A stretch of DNA of 64,000 nt from Vanessa cardui (taxonomy: Eukaryota; Arthropoda; Insecta; Lepidoptera; Nymphalidae), in NCBI RefSeq assembly GCF_905220365.1, contig NC_061131.1, positions 12,561,318-12,625,317 on the forward strand, in the 5' to 3' direction. Positions 43,703 through 55,957 of the stretch are shown piece after piece. The notes beneath the pieces are model-generated. The model worked only from the letters and a program-made list of their open reading frames with translations, was not told the DNA's origin and made no database searches. The first letter of the stretch is position 1. Every line of letters starts with the position of its first letter. The position numbers and the translations under genes are program-made.

Positions 43703-44351
43703 TATAATATAATGTAGAACAAAACACAAGAACAAATAACGGAGTTATTGCTAAAAGAATCCAATTCAAGTTACGATGATTCAAAAAGTCTTATCTAATA
43801 AAGCTTATCGATAACATTTTGCTAGAGGACATCAGGGCCAAGTTATTATTATTTATTTATTATTAGTTACAGAGATCATATTTATTTTTGGTTATAAATA
43901 TAATTCTATTTTTAAATTTATTATCCATTTCTTGTCTTAAGTCGAGCACAGATAAGTATTAGCGTTAAACCCACGTCTTTTCTATTTTTATTCTAATCTT
44001 TTTAAATGTGAAAAAAATGTGATAAAAATAATTAGCAATCATTTTAATATAAAACAAGGTTGTACCGAGGCCAGGTGTAAATTTATATTTGGATTATTTT
44101 ATTCTTAAAAAAATATTCTATGTATTCTTTGTTGAAAAAAAATATATAGTCAGACCATTCGTTTGTGAAAAGAGGATAAACATCAAGTCTTTAAATACTT
44201 TAAAATTTATATCACAGATTTAGCGTTATTTTAGTTTCACTAAATAGATCTCTTCAATGTGCTGTTTTATCTAATACAATTCGACAATAATCATCATATA
44301 TTCTTATTGAGCAATCTGTCTCTAGAATATTATGCAATCTTTACATCGTCA
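43703..44351. other. Intergenic, no recognised gene
   Basis: Nothing recognised. Confidence 0.5.
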
Positions 44352-44493
44352 GTGAGAGCCGAGATGGATATTAATTCATCTCGTGCGCGACGGTGAAGAA
44401 AAACATCCTGAGAAAACCTACATATGTCTAATTTCATAGAAATTCTGCCACATGTGCATTCCACCAACTCGCATTGGAAAAGCGTGGTGGAAT
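44352..44493 (+). mobile_element. SINE-A with large head deletion
   Basis: agagccgagatgg joins directly to ttaattcatctcgtgcgcga, deleting most of the tRNA-like head. The tail is missing. Confidence 0.75.
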
Positions 44494-44680
44494 ACAATAT
44501 TAAAAGTATTGCTACTTAAAGGCACAATATTTGATTAGTAATACCTATTCAGACTACTACTACAAGTAAACTCACATAAGACCAGACAAAAATGTCACAA
44601 CAAATAACGACTTAATAAATTTTTAACGTTACACGGATGAAGGAGCGTCGACTAATGCCAGCCTAACATATAATGCAAGC

Positions 44681-44825
44681 ATCGTTGAGCTCAGCTAACT
44701 AATGGCATACAGCTTATGACGTCATTAATTCTATGCATCACTCGATCCTTGTTAATGACGCATTAAGCGCACGTGCTAGTAAAGATCGAATCTAGCACAA
44801 AAGACGAGTCATGATTAGATCGTAT
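44681..44825 (+). repeat. Dispersed repeat with TGACGTCA, copy 1
   Basis: About 145 bases closely matching 49608-49750 (shared ttctatgcatcactcgatcc). Both contain the palindrome TGACGTCA (44717-44724 here). Confidence 0.75.
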
Positions 44826-44901
44826 TAGAGAAATGACTTTATAGCGTCTAAGCTTAAATCATATTAGAATTTAGGTTGAGCATAGATGGATCTATTTAAA
44901 T

Positions 44902-45157
44902 TAACTGCCTGTAAATTTACCACTGGTCTAATACCTTCTCTCCCTTTGAGGGGAAGGTTTAGAATATATTCCACCACGCTGGTCCTATGTGGTTTGGTGA
45001 CACATGAGGCAGAATTTCTTTGAAATTAAACACAGACAGGTTTCATCATCGAGTACGAGACGATTTATAAACACAAATTAAGTGGTGCTTGGCTAGTTTT
45101 GAACTTGCAATTATCGGTTAAGATGCAAGCGTTATAACCACTGGGTCATCTCGGATC
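44902..45157 (-). mobile_element. SINE-A
   Basis: Minus strand, head gagatgacccagtggttata and body to tttacaggcag; the tail is short. Confidence 0.8.
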
Positions 45158-47005
45158 ATATACATATATATACACATACGAATGCTGATAATAAAAACAC
45201 TTACCATTCTTTACACGGTCAATGCATCACCAAGCATTCGAACTAAGGTAGTTATTTATACGTCAATCTTAAAATAACACAGGGTTACCCAAGATTTAAA
45301 ACGGAATAGGCCAAAATAAAATTTCGCTCTTCGGTAGTAAATAATTAATGGGATATACCCAGACAGATCCGCTCAACACTGAGTGCTGTCTCTTCTGCAT
45401 TATTTGTTATTTTCTCCACTTCTAATTATTAAAAAAGTATATATTTATATATAGGTCATCTTTTAATGGATTCATTGGTTAATGATGAATTAAGTGTAAC
45501 TGGAGATTACAGAATTATTATCATAAGAAAAGTCAACGAAAAGTCGAAATACAATACGGCATGATACTTTGTCACAGTAAATTAAACTTTTCATTTAAAC
45601 ATGAATAAAATATACGTTTTGTTTTGAACTTTTAAAAAAGCCAGCGATAGCTAAGCGTGTAAGGTCTTAAATTATATAAGTCTCTAATCGAGAATCTATC
45701 ACTGTTAATGACCTAATGCCGGGCAATTAACAAGTTACTTAAAGAAAATTCCGATTGCTTTTTACCAATTCTAGTTTTATTTTATGACCACAGAATAAGA
45801 CCGACACAGACACTAATGTTAATTAATCGATCGTAAATATTAATAGCAAAAGCCGATTTTTGTACTAGTGATTATGGGACGTAAGCTGCTCATAAAATTC
45901 AGAAAGTTATAGAGGATTCTTTATATTCATTTATTAAATTGTTACAAATTAATAAATAACTAATTTTAGAGAGCGTAAAAGAGGCTGATTATAGAAAATT
46001 AATGTATTTGATACTAAAAAAAACATTTATAAAAGGTTTGATTAGTTTCAATGAAATTAACTCAAAACAAAATCTATCATACGTTTTGAAATACCTATAA
46101 AATATTTGGAATAAAAGCGAAGTGTCACGAGCAATCGCTACATAATGAAGTCACAAATAAGAAAAATACTTTCTACATTGAGTGTAATTGCCTCTTTCTA
46201 TACGAGGTGATTCTATAAAAAGTACCACAATTAGTCCGCTAACAATTACAGTTAGGGAAACTGTCGCAAAATTATTTCCCACACTATGAACGAAACTTTA
46301 TCTACCCTCATCATCTTTAATCGTAGTAGACAGCCCTGTGCTAATGAGAAAAATAATGAGCGCCCGTGGGGCTCAAAGCTGGCTTTAATCAACACCTCCG
46401 TGTATCGGAGTACAGCTTTTTTTTATTTAAACCTAGCCGATACTGACTCATGGTCAAATTGATTCTGCCTCTGATTAAATTTATGCCTCACCGCTTTAGG
46501 GTTGATGATTATGAATATGTTTTATTTAACCTTCCACTAACTAGGTTATTCAATCGTGACTGGGAAATCATATTTCATTTCAATAATGTAAACAAACCTT
46601 TTTAGTCTTTTTATAGCTGATTTTTTATTGAATATTGAACGTATTAAAAGGTAAATCTTTAGTCGGAAAGCAATTTGCGATCCGTCATATTTGATTTATG
46701 ATCACGTATTAAATATGACTCTCGTAAGGTTGCCATATATAAAAAAGGCATATAAAACCTTTTTAAGCTTAACAGCCGTAAGGAATTCGTATATACACAT
46801 TAATAAAAAAATACATTTAATTTTATATAAACGTAAATAGGTTACGGCGTAACCTATTTTAAGTACAGACTCTGATACTTTGATAATTATAAAGGTAGAA
46901 AACATAACTTATATATATCAACTTAAGGTATATAAAATAACTTTTTATGAATAGGCACATAGGCTCTTGTTGGAAATAGGTAACGCCAGTATTTACGTTT
47001 ATATA
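45158..47005. other. Intergenic, no recognised gene
   Basis: Long stretch without coding signal. A decayed element C middle may lie at 45200-45370. A hairpin is listed at 46835-46859. Confidence 0.5.
46835..46859. other. Perfect 10-bp hairpin
   Basis: aaataggtta and taacctattt around loop cggcg. Confidence 0.6.
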
Positions 47006-47195
47006 AAACGGCTTCGCTTGCGTTAAAGGGTATTGGTTGTCATATGTTAGGCAAAAAAAGTAGCCTACGCCCTTTCTTGTAGTTCATGTTTGCTTTATAC
47101 CAAATTACATGACATTCGGTTCAGCGGTTTGGTCGTGTAATAGTAACAGACAGACAGAGTTACTTTCACATTTATAGCTTTAATATACATGAAAA
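47006..47195 (-). mobile_element. Helitron-like element (H3)
   Basis: Minus strand: ataaatgtgaaagtaactct, ccgctgaaccgaatgtcatg, taggctactttttttgccta, ending at acgcaagcgaagccgtttta without a clear CTAG. Confidence 0.6.
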
Positions 47196-47699
47196 CGTAT
47201 TTTATTAAATTATTTTCTTAATAATAGTCGAATAAAAACATTTAAAGCAATATCTTCAATGTCTCTAAAGGAATTCAAATTTAAATATAATAAAAAATAC
47301 ATAAATGAAGGCGTATTAAAAAATAAATTGAGATTAATAAAAGCTTGAAATTCAATATTTTTGTACTAATTATGCAACAACACACGAACAGTAAAGGAAA
47401 TTGAATCATCCTGGATATCTCACTATGATTCCCTTCCCTATCCTTTGGGATTGTATCACTTGTATTCGGTAACACTCCATAACCTGTATTGGTTTCTGTG
47501 ATCATTCAGTATATAGAAATTTCGTACACAATACTAACAAATAATATAGCATAATTTCATATTTTTATTAAGAGTCTGTTTGGATAAAAAGATATGATTT
47601 AATATCATGTTAAAAATAGTACGTTATGAGTGTTACATATTGTTATATAATGTTAATTTATGATATGTTATACGAGATGGAACATCAGAGTAGTGAAAT
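47196..47699. other. Intergenic, no recognised gene
   Basis: Nothing recognised. Confidence 0.5.
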
Positions 47700-47801
47700 G
47701 GCAAGGCCAGATGGATAGATGAACTGGTGACGATAGCAGGACAAAAGTGGATAACCTTGTCTACACACATGGACGATGCAAGCCCTCGGATGAGGTTTTA
47801 A
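47700..47801 (+). mobile_element. LINE protein C-terminal remnant
   Basis: 33 codons reading GKARWIDELVTIAGQKWITL and on to TAA. The RWxDELVxIAGxxW pattern is typical of the C-terminus of RTE-type LINE proteins in insects. Confidence 0.55.
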
Positions 47802-48101
47802 CCCGAAAAGCGTCCATATACGACAGGGCAGAAAATGTTACATGGAAAGCAAGTTTTGATCGTATTCCAGTCATAGTTTTTGCCGGATTACGAGAACGAT
47901 TGAATAGAGCGCTGTACTTTTGATTGATATTGGCTTGTACTGAGATACCATCAGATAATACCAGTTAAAAAAATATGAGAGTTACAGCAACATGTGCTCA
48001 TTTATAAATGTCATCTGAAATGACTAGTTTTTGCGGTTGATATCAAATTATATGACAATATGTTACTACAATTTTAGGTTAAGGTAGTTCAATATGTTAT
48101 A
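47802..48101. other. Intergenic, no recognised gene
   Basis: Nothing recognised beyond a possible 3' UTR of the preceding remnant. Confidence 0.45.
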
Positions 48102-48275
48102 CTAGTTTTCGTCCGTGGGTCCGTTTTGTGGGTTGATTATCATGTGTTAGGTAAAAAAGTAGCCTAGGTCTTGGAGTTGAAGGTTGCTTCATAGCAAATT
48201 TCGTCAAATTCGGTACATTGGTTTGATAGAGAAGGAGCGACTGGCAGACAGAGTTACTTTCACATTTATATTATT
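48102..48275 (-). mobile_element. Helitron-like element (H3)
   Basis: Minus strand: taaatgtgaaagtaactctg at the start and acccacggacgaaaaCTAG before a T at the end. Confidence 0.65.
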
Positions 48276-48409
48276 ATTAATAATAATAATAAAACCTTTT
48301 TTATTTCCTATAATTTTAACATATTTTATAAAAGAAAATACTTATATCTATGTTAGTGTTGTATTATTTCTGTTTTTCTTTTTATTTTTTGTTAAATTAT
48401 ACTTTAGGA

Positions 48410-48495
48410 ACCCCTTCGTAGGGTATAGGCCTCCTCCAATTCTTTCCATTTTTTCCTATTCTGTGCTAATTTTATCCAGTCTTTCCCGGTAGTTT
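48410..48495 (-). mobile_element. LINE protein C-terminal remnant
   Basis: Minus strand reads WIKLAQNRKKWKELEEAYTL then a stop, the classic end of RTE-type LINE proteins. Confidence 0.6.
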
Positions 48496-48833
48496 CTTCT
48501 ATATTATATTAATATTATTAGTATAGATTAATTAAAGCAATATTCCAAGTAAATCCAGGCAAACAAACTAATACATATTTCAATATAAATTAGTAAAATC
48601 TAGTTGGCTTCTATAAGAATTTTGACCGATGAGTTTACCGATTTGTTAATATTACGTTTAATTAAATACAATAATATCAAATTCCATAATACTGGTTTTC
48701 ATTTGTTTCAATTTATGTTTCAATTATGTAATTTGGTTTTATTGGCTTCAAACGTATTGTTTGAATATTTTGAGAGATGATCTAGAACTAGTGGCTAGAA
48801 CTCGTGAATGTCAGTCGAACATATAATATATTT
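48496..48833. other. Intergenic, no recognised gene
   Basis: Nothing recognised. Confidence 0.5.
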
Positions 48834-49335
48834 ATACATAGTATAAAACAAAGTCGCTTTTTATGTTCCTATATCCCTGTGTATGCATAAATCTTTAAAA
48901 CTACGCAACGGATTTTGATGCGGTTAATAGGTAGAGTGATTGAGAAGAAGGTTTTTATATAATAAATGGACAAATTCTTTTTTTTATGGTATAGGTTAGC
49001 GGACGAGCATATGGGCCACCTGATGGTAACTGGTCATCATCACCCATAGACAATGACGCTGTAAGAAATATTAACTATTCCTTACATCGTCAATGCGCCA
49101 CCAACCTTGGGAACTAAGATGTTATGTCCCTTGTGCCTGTAGTTACACTGATCTCTCATCTATCAAACCGGAACACAACAATACTGAGGACTGTTATTTA
49201 GCGGTAGAATAACTGGTGAGTGGGTGGTACCTACCCAGACGGGCTTGCACAAAGCCCTACCACCAAGAAAATAAAATCGTAAGAAACACTTATAGTTTTA
49301 GAAGTTTTTACTGTGATGTTATATCATTTCGCTAG
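48834..49335 (+). mobile_element. Helitron H2 interrupted by element C
   Basis: H2 text (tagtataaaacaaagtcgct, ctacgcaacggattttgatg) runs to about 48978, is broken by element C, and resumes (aacacttatagttttagaag) to end CTAG before a T. Confidence 0.75.
48980..49275 (+). mobile_element. Element C nested in H2
   Basis: Complete copy from the T-run to cacaaagccctaccaccaag and an A-rich tail. A TG-rich polyadenylated end suggests retroposition. Confidence 0.85.
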
Positions 49336-51218
49336 TTCTTAATATAGATTAAAAAATTACTACGGTCTCGTTGATGAAGGTTTTTCCACGTAAAAACTTT
49401 CATTAATTGGAAAAAAATATTTTCCACATGTTTCCACAAATCGCAATTGCAACGGAGTCGTGATTTAAGCCCAATGTACTTCCAATCATCTCCTCCAAAT
49501 GTCGTAGCTCAGCATAAGGAGATTTAAAGGCTGTTTTGTTATAAATTATGATAATCTTTTGAAACATTTTTAATTTGAACTTAAGTAATACGATGTTCTA
49601 ACAAATAATCGTTGAGCTCAGCTAATGGCAAACAGTTTATGACGTCATTAATTCTATGCATCACTCGATCCTTGTTAACGACGCATTGAGCGCACGTGTT
49701 AGTAAGGATCGAAGCTTAACACAAGACGAGTCGTGATGAGACTATATTAGCGATATTACTTGATAATGTATGAGCTAAAAAATTAAGGATGCCTTTGGAT
49801 ATTATAAATGCTATTATGTAGAAAAACATCCATGACAAGGACTATATTTTGGTTTGTGGTAATCTCCAAATACATTGGCGCAGTATTTATTTCACTATTT
49901 TTTTTGTCGTGTAATTAACTATCAATGTACTACACTATAATTTTCCTATCTGTAAGCAATACTCAGTATTGTTGAGTTTCGGTATGTAGGATAAATGAGT
50001 CAGGATATTATATAAATGGCGGGTGCCATAACCTGTCCACTGGTGCGATTACAAAACAAAGTGGTCGCACTCTTCGAATGGGGAGAGGAAGCTCTTTTTA
50101 CAATGGTGAGCTCAATGCTCTCGAAAATAAGCGAGAAAGAGAGGTATCCCACGCACGACAAGCGTGGATTCCATCAGAGTAAAAACACGAGGTTATCGCA
50201 TAATTTATATATAACTTTACACAGTCTGTAAAATAAAATTTCAATAGTCGAAAATGGAATGCTTTGCAATAATTTAAAAATAAGAAATAAAAGAATGCAA
50301 TGAAGCTGATGAAGTTATATACAAAATATCGTGTCTCTGCTGTTCGGCGATGAGTTCCTTGATTTCGGGACAATCTTAAGTCAAATAATAATCATGGTCA
50401 ACATAAAAATACGTCGTAATCGATGCTGAATCAATAATAAGAGGAAGCGTTTCTAATTTTAAAATTTGATCTGAACAAACGAACATTACAAGTAAAATAA
50501 TAGCTTGTAAAACTAAAATGCGCATTTCAATATAAACTTTTTATTCTGAGAGATTTTTCGTTCCTCTTTTATTTAACTCGAGGATAAACATTAAAGGTTA
50601 CGACAGGTACAGTCGTAAAACAAGTCCGTTGGAAACCGAACCGCATCATATAAACTAAAAAGATTAGTGATAAGTTTATAAATCTTTCTAATCTCAGCGC
50701 GGAGGGTACGCGTTTAAATAAAAAATACGACGAGATACCTTTGTTCCGTTTGAGCTTTCGACTTCGTTCTTAGGCGTTGTTGGTGGTACAAGGTGCAATA
50801 AAACAACTAACACAACATTAATTTATGTCACTATATTAATCTTCCAATCGATACATATATTATTTATCCGCTTATTGTATATAATTATATCCTTCTACCG
50901 CCCAACCACCAATCTAGCTTTCTTCCCCCTGCCCGTTCAAAATCCATCGCCTTTTGTTTTTCTCGTGTCAGGCAGTACCAGCTCGCCGCACCACGCCACG
51001 AGAGGAAGTGACGGGAGTCCCACAATACGGTGTCGATAACCGACTCAATAATTATACTAATAAATGTTATTTCGAATAAACACGTATTTAAAAATTAAAA
51101 CCGTACTAAATACTATTATTTCATATCAAATTATATTTAAGTATATTTAAAAAATCATGACAAAGGGAAATACTAAACGAAATTTCTTATAGATATTATA
51201 CATATGTCGCAATAAGTG
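49336..51218. other. Intergenic, no recognised gene
   Basis: Contains the TGACGTCA repeat copy 2. Open frames at 50016-50231 (+) and 50098-50373 (-) have no recognisable domain. A G+C-richer patch at 50895-51035 is unexplained. Confidence 0.45.
49608..49750 (+). repeat. Dispersed repeat with TGACGTCA, copy 2
   Basis: Partner of 44681-44825, same orientation, 4.9 kb away. TGACGTCA is at 49640-49647. Confidence 0.75.
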
Positions 51219-51395
51219 TGGAATTAATATCTGTTAACTTCCAGGCAGGACACATACATACATATATTTGTATTAAACTAATATGATTGTATTTTTTACA
51301 TGTTGAAAAACTGTAACTACTGGCTGTCTTGCCTGTTCACTCAGTAGAATCTACTTTCCGAACCGGTGGTAGCTTCACTTAATGGTTAAATGGCA
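51219..51395 (+). mobile_element. LINE-L1 3' UTR
   Basis: Contains ttaacttccaggcaggac, tagaatctactttccgaacc and ggtggtagcttcacttaa. Confidence 0.75.
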
Positions 51396-52565
51396 AGACA
51401 ACTAGAACTTAATCGTTGTGTGTTATTGTCATTCTAATAAATGAGGTCATATATCCGTGTAAACTCATAATCTCTAACACATATATAGATAACTGTTTTG
51501 GCCTCGTCTTCACCTGCGTTTTTATGCCCTCAAGCTTGCTTCGTATCAAGTATTATTAAATCGTAACTCAATGCATAAATTAAACCACAAAATAAATTAA
51601 GTAATTCAAAGCGATATTTTTTATTTTTTGTATTTATTGCAACAAAGTGGGTAATGACAGTCTGCGCGCTGTGTAATAGAACTTTGTCGAAGTGTATCGA
51701 AAATGACATGGCCAAGCCTTACCAAGTGAGAATGATGCAACACACGTGAAATGTCGACAGCTTCCCGTACAAACTATAATGTCACATATAATATATGAGA
51801 TCGCTTTAATTAAATGTCGTTAATATAAGCGTATTTACATTGGAAATTATTATTGAATAGTTGCTTCATGTTTGTAGAACTAAGCGTGATGTTATATCGT
51901 ATTACTCAAAATGGGATATAAAACACAAAAATGTTTTATCGGTAACGTTTAGTAAATTAATTATTCTTCATACAAATTGAGCGACAAGAGCCCTTCTGGC
52001 TTTTCATGTAATTAAATTTTTGAGAAATTCTTCATCCGGATAATTTCCTACCACGCCTAATATTTCATCTTTCAAATCTTCTGTCCATATTGAAGACGTT
52101 TGAACTGTTGTAGGACAATCGACGTTTACAAGCTGTTACCTTGTATTTTTTGTTACTAACCAAATAAAAAATTTAAAAGCATGTTGAGTCCAGTCGAGAT
52201 ATTTCTAAAACAGAAAAAAATAACATTACATACTTGTACATAATCATCGCAAACAAATTCGACATGATATTACAAACGCAATTTGCATCCGAGCTAATTT
52301 TACATCAAAAGTGAATTTGTCAATAAAACCCTCGTTACTATTGAATAAATCAAATATATAATACGTGTTCATTACATAGACAAAACAAATATAGCAGCGA
52401 GCGGTAAATGTCAAAGGAATACTGGCGCTGTATATTCGGCCATTCATTCGTGATTGATACGTCACAGCGAGCGGTCGTACGCCTTTGATGAAGCAAGTCA
52501 TATTTTATAAATAACACATTGTTTTCCGTTCATTTCAAATAATTAATTATTGAATGCTATTTTAA
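51396..52565. other. Intergenic, no recognised gene
   Basis: Nothing recognised. The minus-strand frames at 51530-51715 and 52244-52501 have no known domain. Confidence 0.5.
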
Positions 52566-52996
52566 TCTATACATATATTATAAATGTGGAAGTAGCTCTG
52601 TCTGTCTTTCACTATCAAACTGCTGAACTGAATTTGATTAAAATTGTCGTGAAACTAATTTGAACTCCGAAGAAGAACATCGGCTACTTTTTTTGTCTGA
52701 CACATAAAAAAAATAAAAAATAACTTTACTCAAGTAGGCTTTTACAAACACTTTTAAATTGTCATTTAACAACTATATTAAGTGACGCTTCCGCCGGTTC
52801 GGAAAGTATTCTACTGAGAAGAACCCGCAAGAAACTCAGTTGTTACTCTTTTTCAACATTTATAAATACAGTCATATTAGTTAATTACAATTATATGTAT
52901 GTATTATTCCTGCCTGGAAGTCAACAGGTAATTCCACGCTTTTTTATCGTCTGCATGACAAACAATTACATAAAACGCAAGCGAATTGACAACTAG
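52566..52996 (+). mobile_element. Helitron H3 interrupted by a LINE tail
   Basis: Starts TCTATACATATATTATAAAT after an A, with gtctttcactatcaaactgc. Broken at about 52708 by a LINE end. Resumes (acaattacataaaacgcaag) and ends acaaCTAG before a T. Confidence 0.7.
52710..52955 (-). mobile_element. LINE-L1 3' end nested in Helitron
   Basis: Minus strand 3' UTR with ccgaaccggcggaagcgtca and tail at 52710-52725. 5'-truncated at gacgataaaaaagcgtggaa. Confidence 0.8.
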
Positions 52997-54094
52997 TATA
53001 ATATTAAATGTCATCACTATCATTAATCCCCTTTAAAGTTTAATATTATACTACCATTTTAGCAGCGATTTTCTAAATCCAGTTTCGTATATCAGGAGTG
53101 TATGGACGAGGAGTGTTTATAGTTTTTTTCTTATCGCTTATCCCATCACTTGCGCCAACGTATCCGTAGCAGGCGCAACAGCGAAACGACCAACCGAATA
53201 CCGTCAGTAAATCTCGTAAAAAGGATTTGCCCCTTGTAGCCACGTCGATTTACAACCAAAACACAACGCACGGTCCACATCTACGTGTTTTTGCACTTAC
53301 GTGAGATACATACCGGACTATCGTTCGTACACAATTTTATACGATACAGATTTGATGTATTACTTGACTATAAATACGATAAGGCATGTTTATTTATTGT
53401 CTCGGTAGCACATATACTTTAAAATATCTAATAATTTCTAGCGTTTATATTGTATTCGTTTCAAAAAATTTTGTCCGCGTTAAAAATGAGTGCTCCGCCC
53501 TCATATTAAGACGCAACACTATGTTGCGATATAATAATAATAGGACTATGTTACATATCTTTTATCTAGCAGACTATCCAGAATACGCAATAACACACAA
53601 ACATTAATAATAACACAAAAACAAAATCAGGTGTAAATAGTTTTCCAAACCAATACAACTTGGGTACATTAAAAAAGTAAAATAAAGTACATTTTTCTTA
53701 AAGGCCAGCAACGTACCTGCAAATGTTAATGGGCGGTGGTAGTCAATTTACCAAATAATCCATAATCAAAAATTCTTTCATCATTTAAGTGCGTTACGTT
53801 ACATAACGGTTTCATTTGAAAAAAAATTAAGGATGACGTATTCATATTTGTAATAGTTCCATTATCGTACATTTAAATACTTATTCGAAACATAATATTA
53901 ATAATTTCAATAAATAATATTTTTTGGCACAAAACTCTTTTATGCTTAGCTTTTATGCGTAACGTACAAAGAAATACATCAACATCCACTCTGAAAACGT
54001 AAAACGAAACTAGGCTTGAATACATTCCATTTTTCAGTAACTTAAATGCGAGGCCTTTAAATATTCACTATTTATTATTATAGGTTGTTATTTT
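52997..54094. other. Intergenic, no recognised gene
   Basis: A G+C-richer stretch at 53130-53310 is unexplained. ctataaatac at 53370 is TATA-like but nothing supports a promoter. 53698-53762 is a scrap of LINE 3' UTR (ggccagcaacgtacctgcaa, gggcggtggtagtca). Confidence 0.4.
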
Positions 54095-54652
54095 ACGAGC
54101 CGAAATGGACCAGTGGTCAGTACGCCTGCATCTTAACCGATGATCGCGAGTTGAAACCCAGGCATGCACTACTGAATATTCATAGTTTAGTTTATAGATT
54201 GGACAACATCACATACATTACTCTCGATCCCAATGTAAGTAGCTGAAGCACTTGTGTTATGGAAATCAGAAGTAACGAAGGTACCACAAACACCCAAACC
54301 CAAGACAACATAGAAAACTAATGGTAATCTACGTGGACTCGGCCGGGAATCGAACCTGGGACCTCAGAGTGGCGTACCCATGAAAACCGGTGTACACACC
54401 ACTCGACCATAGAGGTCGTCAAAAATTCATGTGCTTAATTTGTGTTTATAAATCATCTCGTGCTTAACGGTGAAGGAAAACATCGTGAGGAAACCTACAT
54501 GTGTCTAATGTCAAAGAAATTCTACCACTTTTGTATTCCATCAACCCGCATTGGAACAGCGTGGTAGAATATGTTCCGTTCCTTCTCCCTAAAATGAAGA
54601 GGAGGCCTTAACCCATCAGTGGGAATTTAACAGGCTGTTGTTGTTGTTTTTG
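54095..54652 (+). mobile_element. SINE-A interrupted by a SINE-B
   Basis: Head (gaaatggaccagtggtcagt) to ctgaatattcat, then a foreign SINE-B, then attcatgtgcttaatttgtg onward to a GTT tail. The host copy is otherwise full length. Confidence 0.9.
54184..54424 (-). mobile_element. SINE-B nested in SINE-A
   Basis: Full-length minus-strand copy (B-box ggttcgattcc). It is flanked by attcat at 54178-54183 and 54425-54430, a target-site duplication. Confidence 0.9.
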
Positions 54653-54944
54653 ACAATTTATCTTTATCGCACGAGATGACGGCTGTAGATGTGAACCTTA
54701 TTTTGATTTACATATTATTATTATTATTATATGTTGAAAAACTACTGGCTTATGTTGAAAAAACATATCGTCACAGTTCAAAACGTCGGCCTTTTTCCAT
54801 TATTAATGCTCGGATCGCGACCATTAACTACCTGACCAACTGGTTTTGACGTGAAAAATCATTTCTGAACGTAACCTTTCGCTGTACCATCTACGAAAAC
54901 GTCGTCAGTCGCCGTTTTAATTAGGCAATCTATAGACGAGCGTC

Positions 54945-55129
54945 TGATACTAAATATTCTACAGAATTTGTTTCTTTATTATACTGTCCATGTATTATAT
55001 AGAAAAACCTTTCTCTCAAATCACTCTAACTATATTATAACCGAATCAAAATCCGTTGAATAATTTTAAAGATATAAGCATACATTGGGACAGACAGCGA
55101 TAAGCGACTCTGTTTTATATTGTATAATA
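54945..55129 (-). mobile_element. Helitron H2, 3' end lost
   Basis: Minus strand: acagagtcgcttatcgctgt, aacggattttgattcggtta. It lacks the gaagccgg...CTAG end. Confidence 0.65.
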
Positions 55130-55239
55130 ATGATGAAATTGAATTAAACTGAATGTTTTACGGACAATTTCATTATGTCTTGAAATGATGCGAGATTACA
55201 GGGGAGATAAGGCAAATCTTAAATAAAGGTCGTGGTTTG

Positions 55240-55470
55240 CAAGCTAAGTATTTTTCAAGGTTACATAGGCCTCATTTCTGCTTCACGATAGCATGCGTGA
55301 GCGATCCCGTGGCGCCCGCCGAAGGTGAGGGTATCGCTCGTTTTTTAGTGGGTATAACCAGCCTACTTGGGCACACTCGGCGTCCAGGGCTCCGGGTAGT
55401 CCCACAACCCCCCACTTTCCATTACGTGGGGGAAGCGCGTAATGCGTTTTTCCAGCGATAAAAAAAAAAT
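55240..55470 (+). mobile_element. 3' end of a non-LTR element
   Basis: Relative of 19030-19216 (ccccactttccattacgtgg, gcgtttttccagcgataaaa) with an A-run tail. Confidence 0.55.
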
Positions 55471-55697
55471 AAAAAATGGCCTCATTTCTACGGAGGACTT
55501 GCCCGCACTCTTAAAGATATGTATCAAAAATTGGAAGGAGTATATTGGTTTAGCTGGTAAAATTATTTGAAATAAATTATTATATAACAAGACTGGATAT
55601 CCCGAAATGTGTCAATAAAAATTTAGAAAAGGGAGTGTTTGATAAATAAGGGGTATCATTCAATACATTATTATATTAAAGTAAAAAGTGTTGACCT

Positions 55698-55957
55698 AGT
55701 ATTTATTGTTACGAGAGTAACCTTAGCCTTCATTACGGTGTTATGACATTTGATTCAATACCATAAATCACATCACATTATTATTGCATATTATTAATAT
55801 AGCAGGGGCTTATTGAATTTACTTCTGTAATTAATATTATTTTATACGGCATAGCATTTAATACTGGCATGTTAAACTATTTCTTATTTTATATATGATT
55901 GAACTGTCATTATAAAACGGTAATATTATTTTGGTCATCCTTAATTACTGAAATTAC
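55698..55957 (-). repeat. Unnamed dispersed repeat, copy 2
   Basis: Inverted relative of 39400-39770, shorter by two blocks. Confidence 0.75.

Noticed and set aside
53367..53380. TATA-box promoter (ctataaatac)
   Set aside because: A+T-rich background makes such words common and no transcript start or coding sequence follows.
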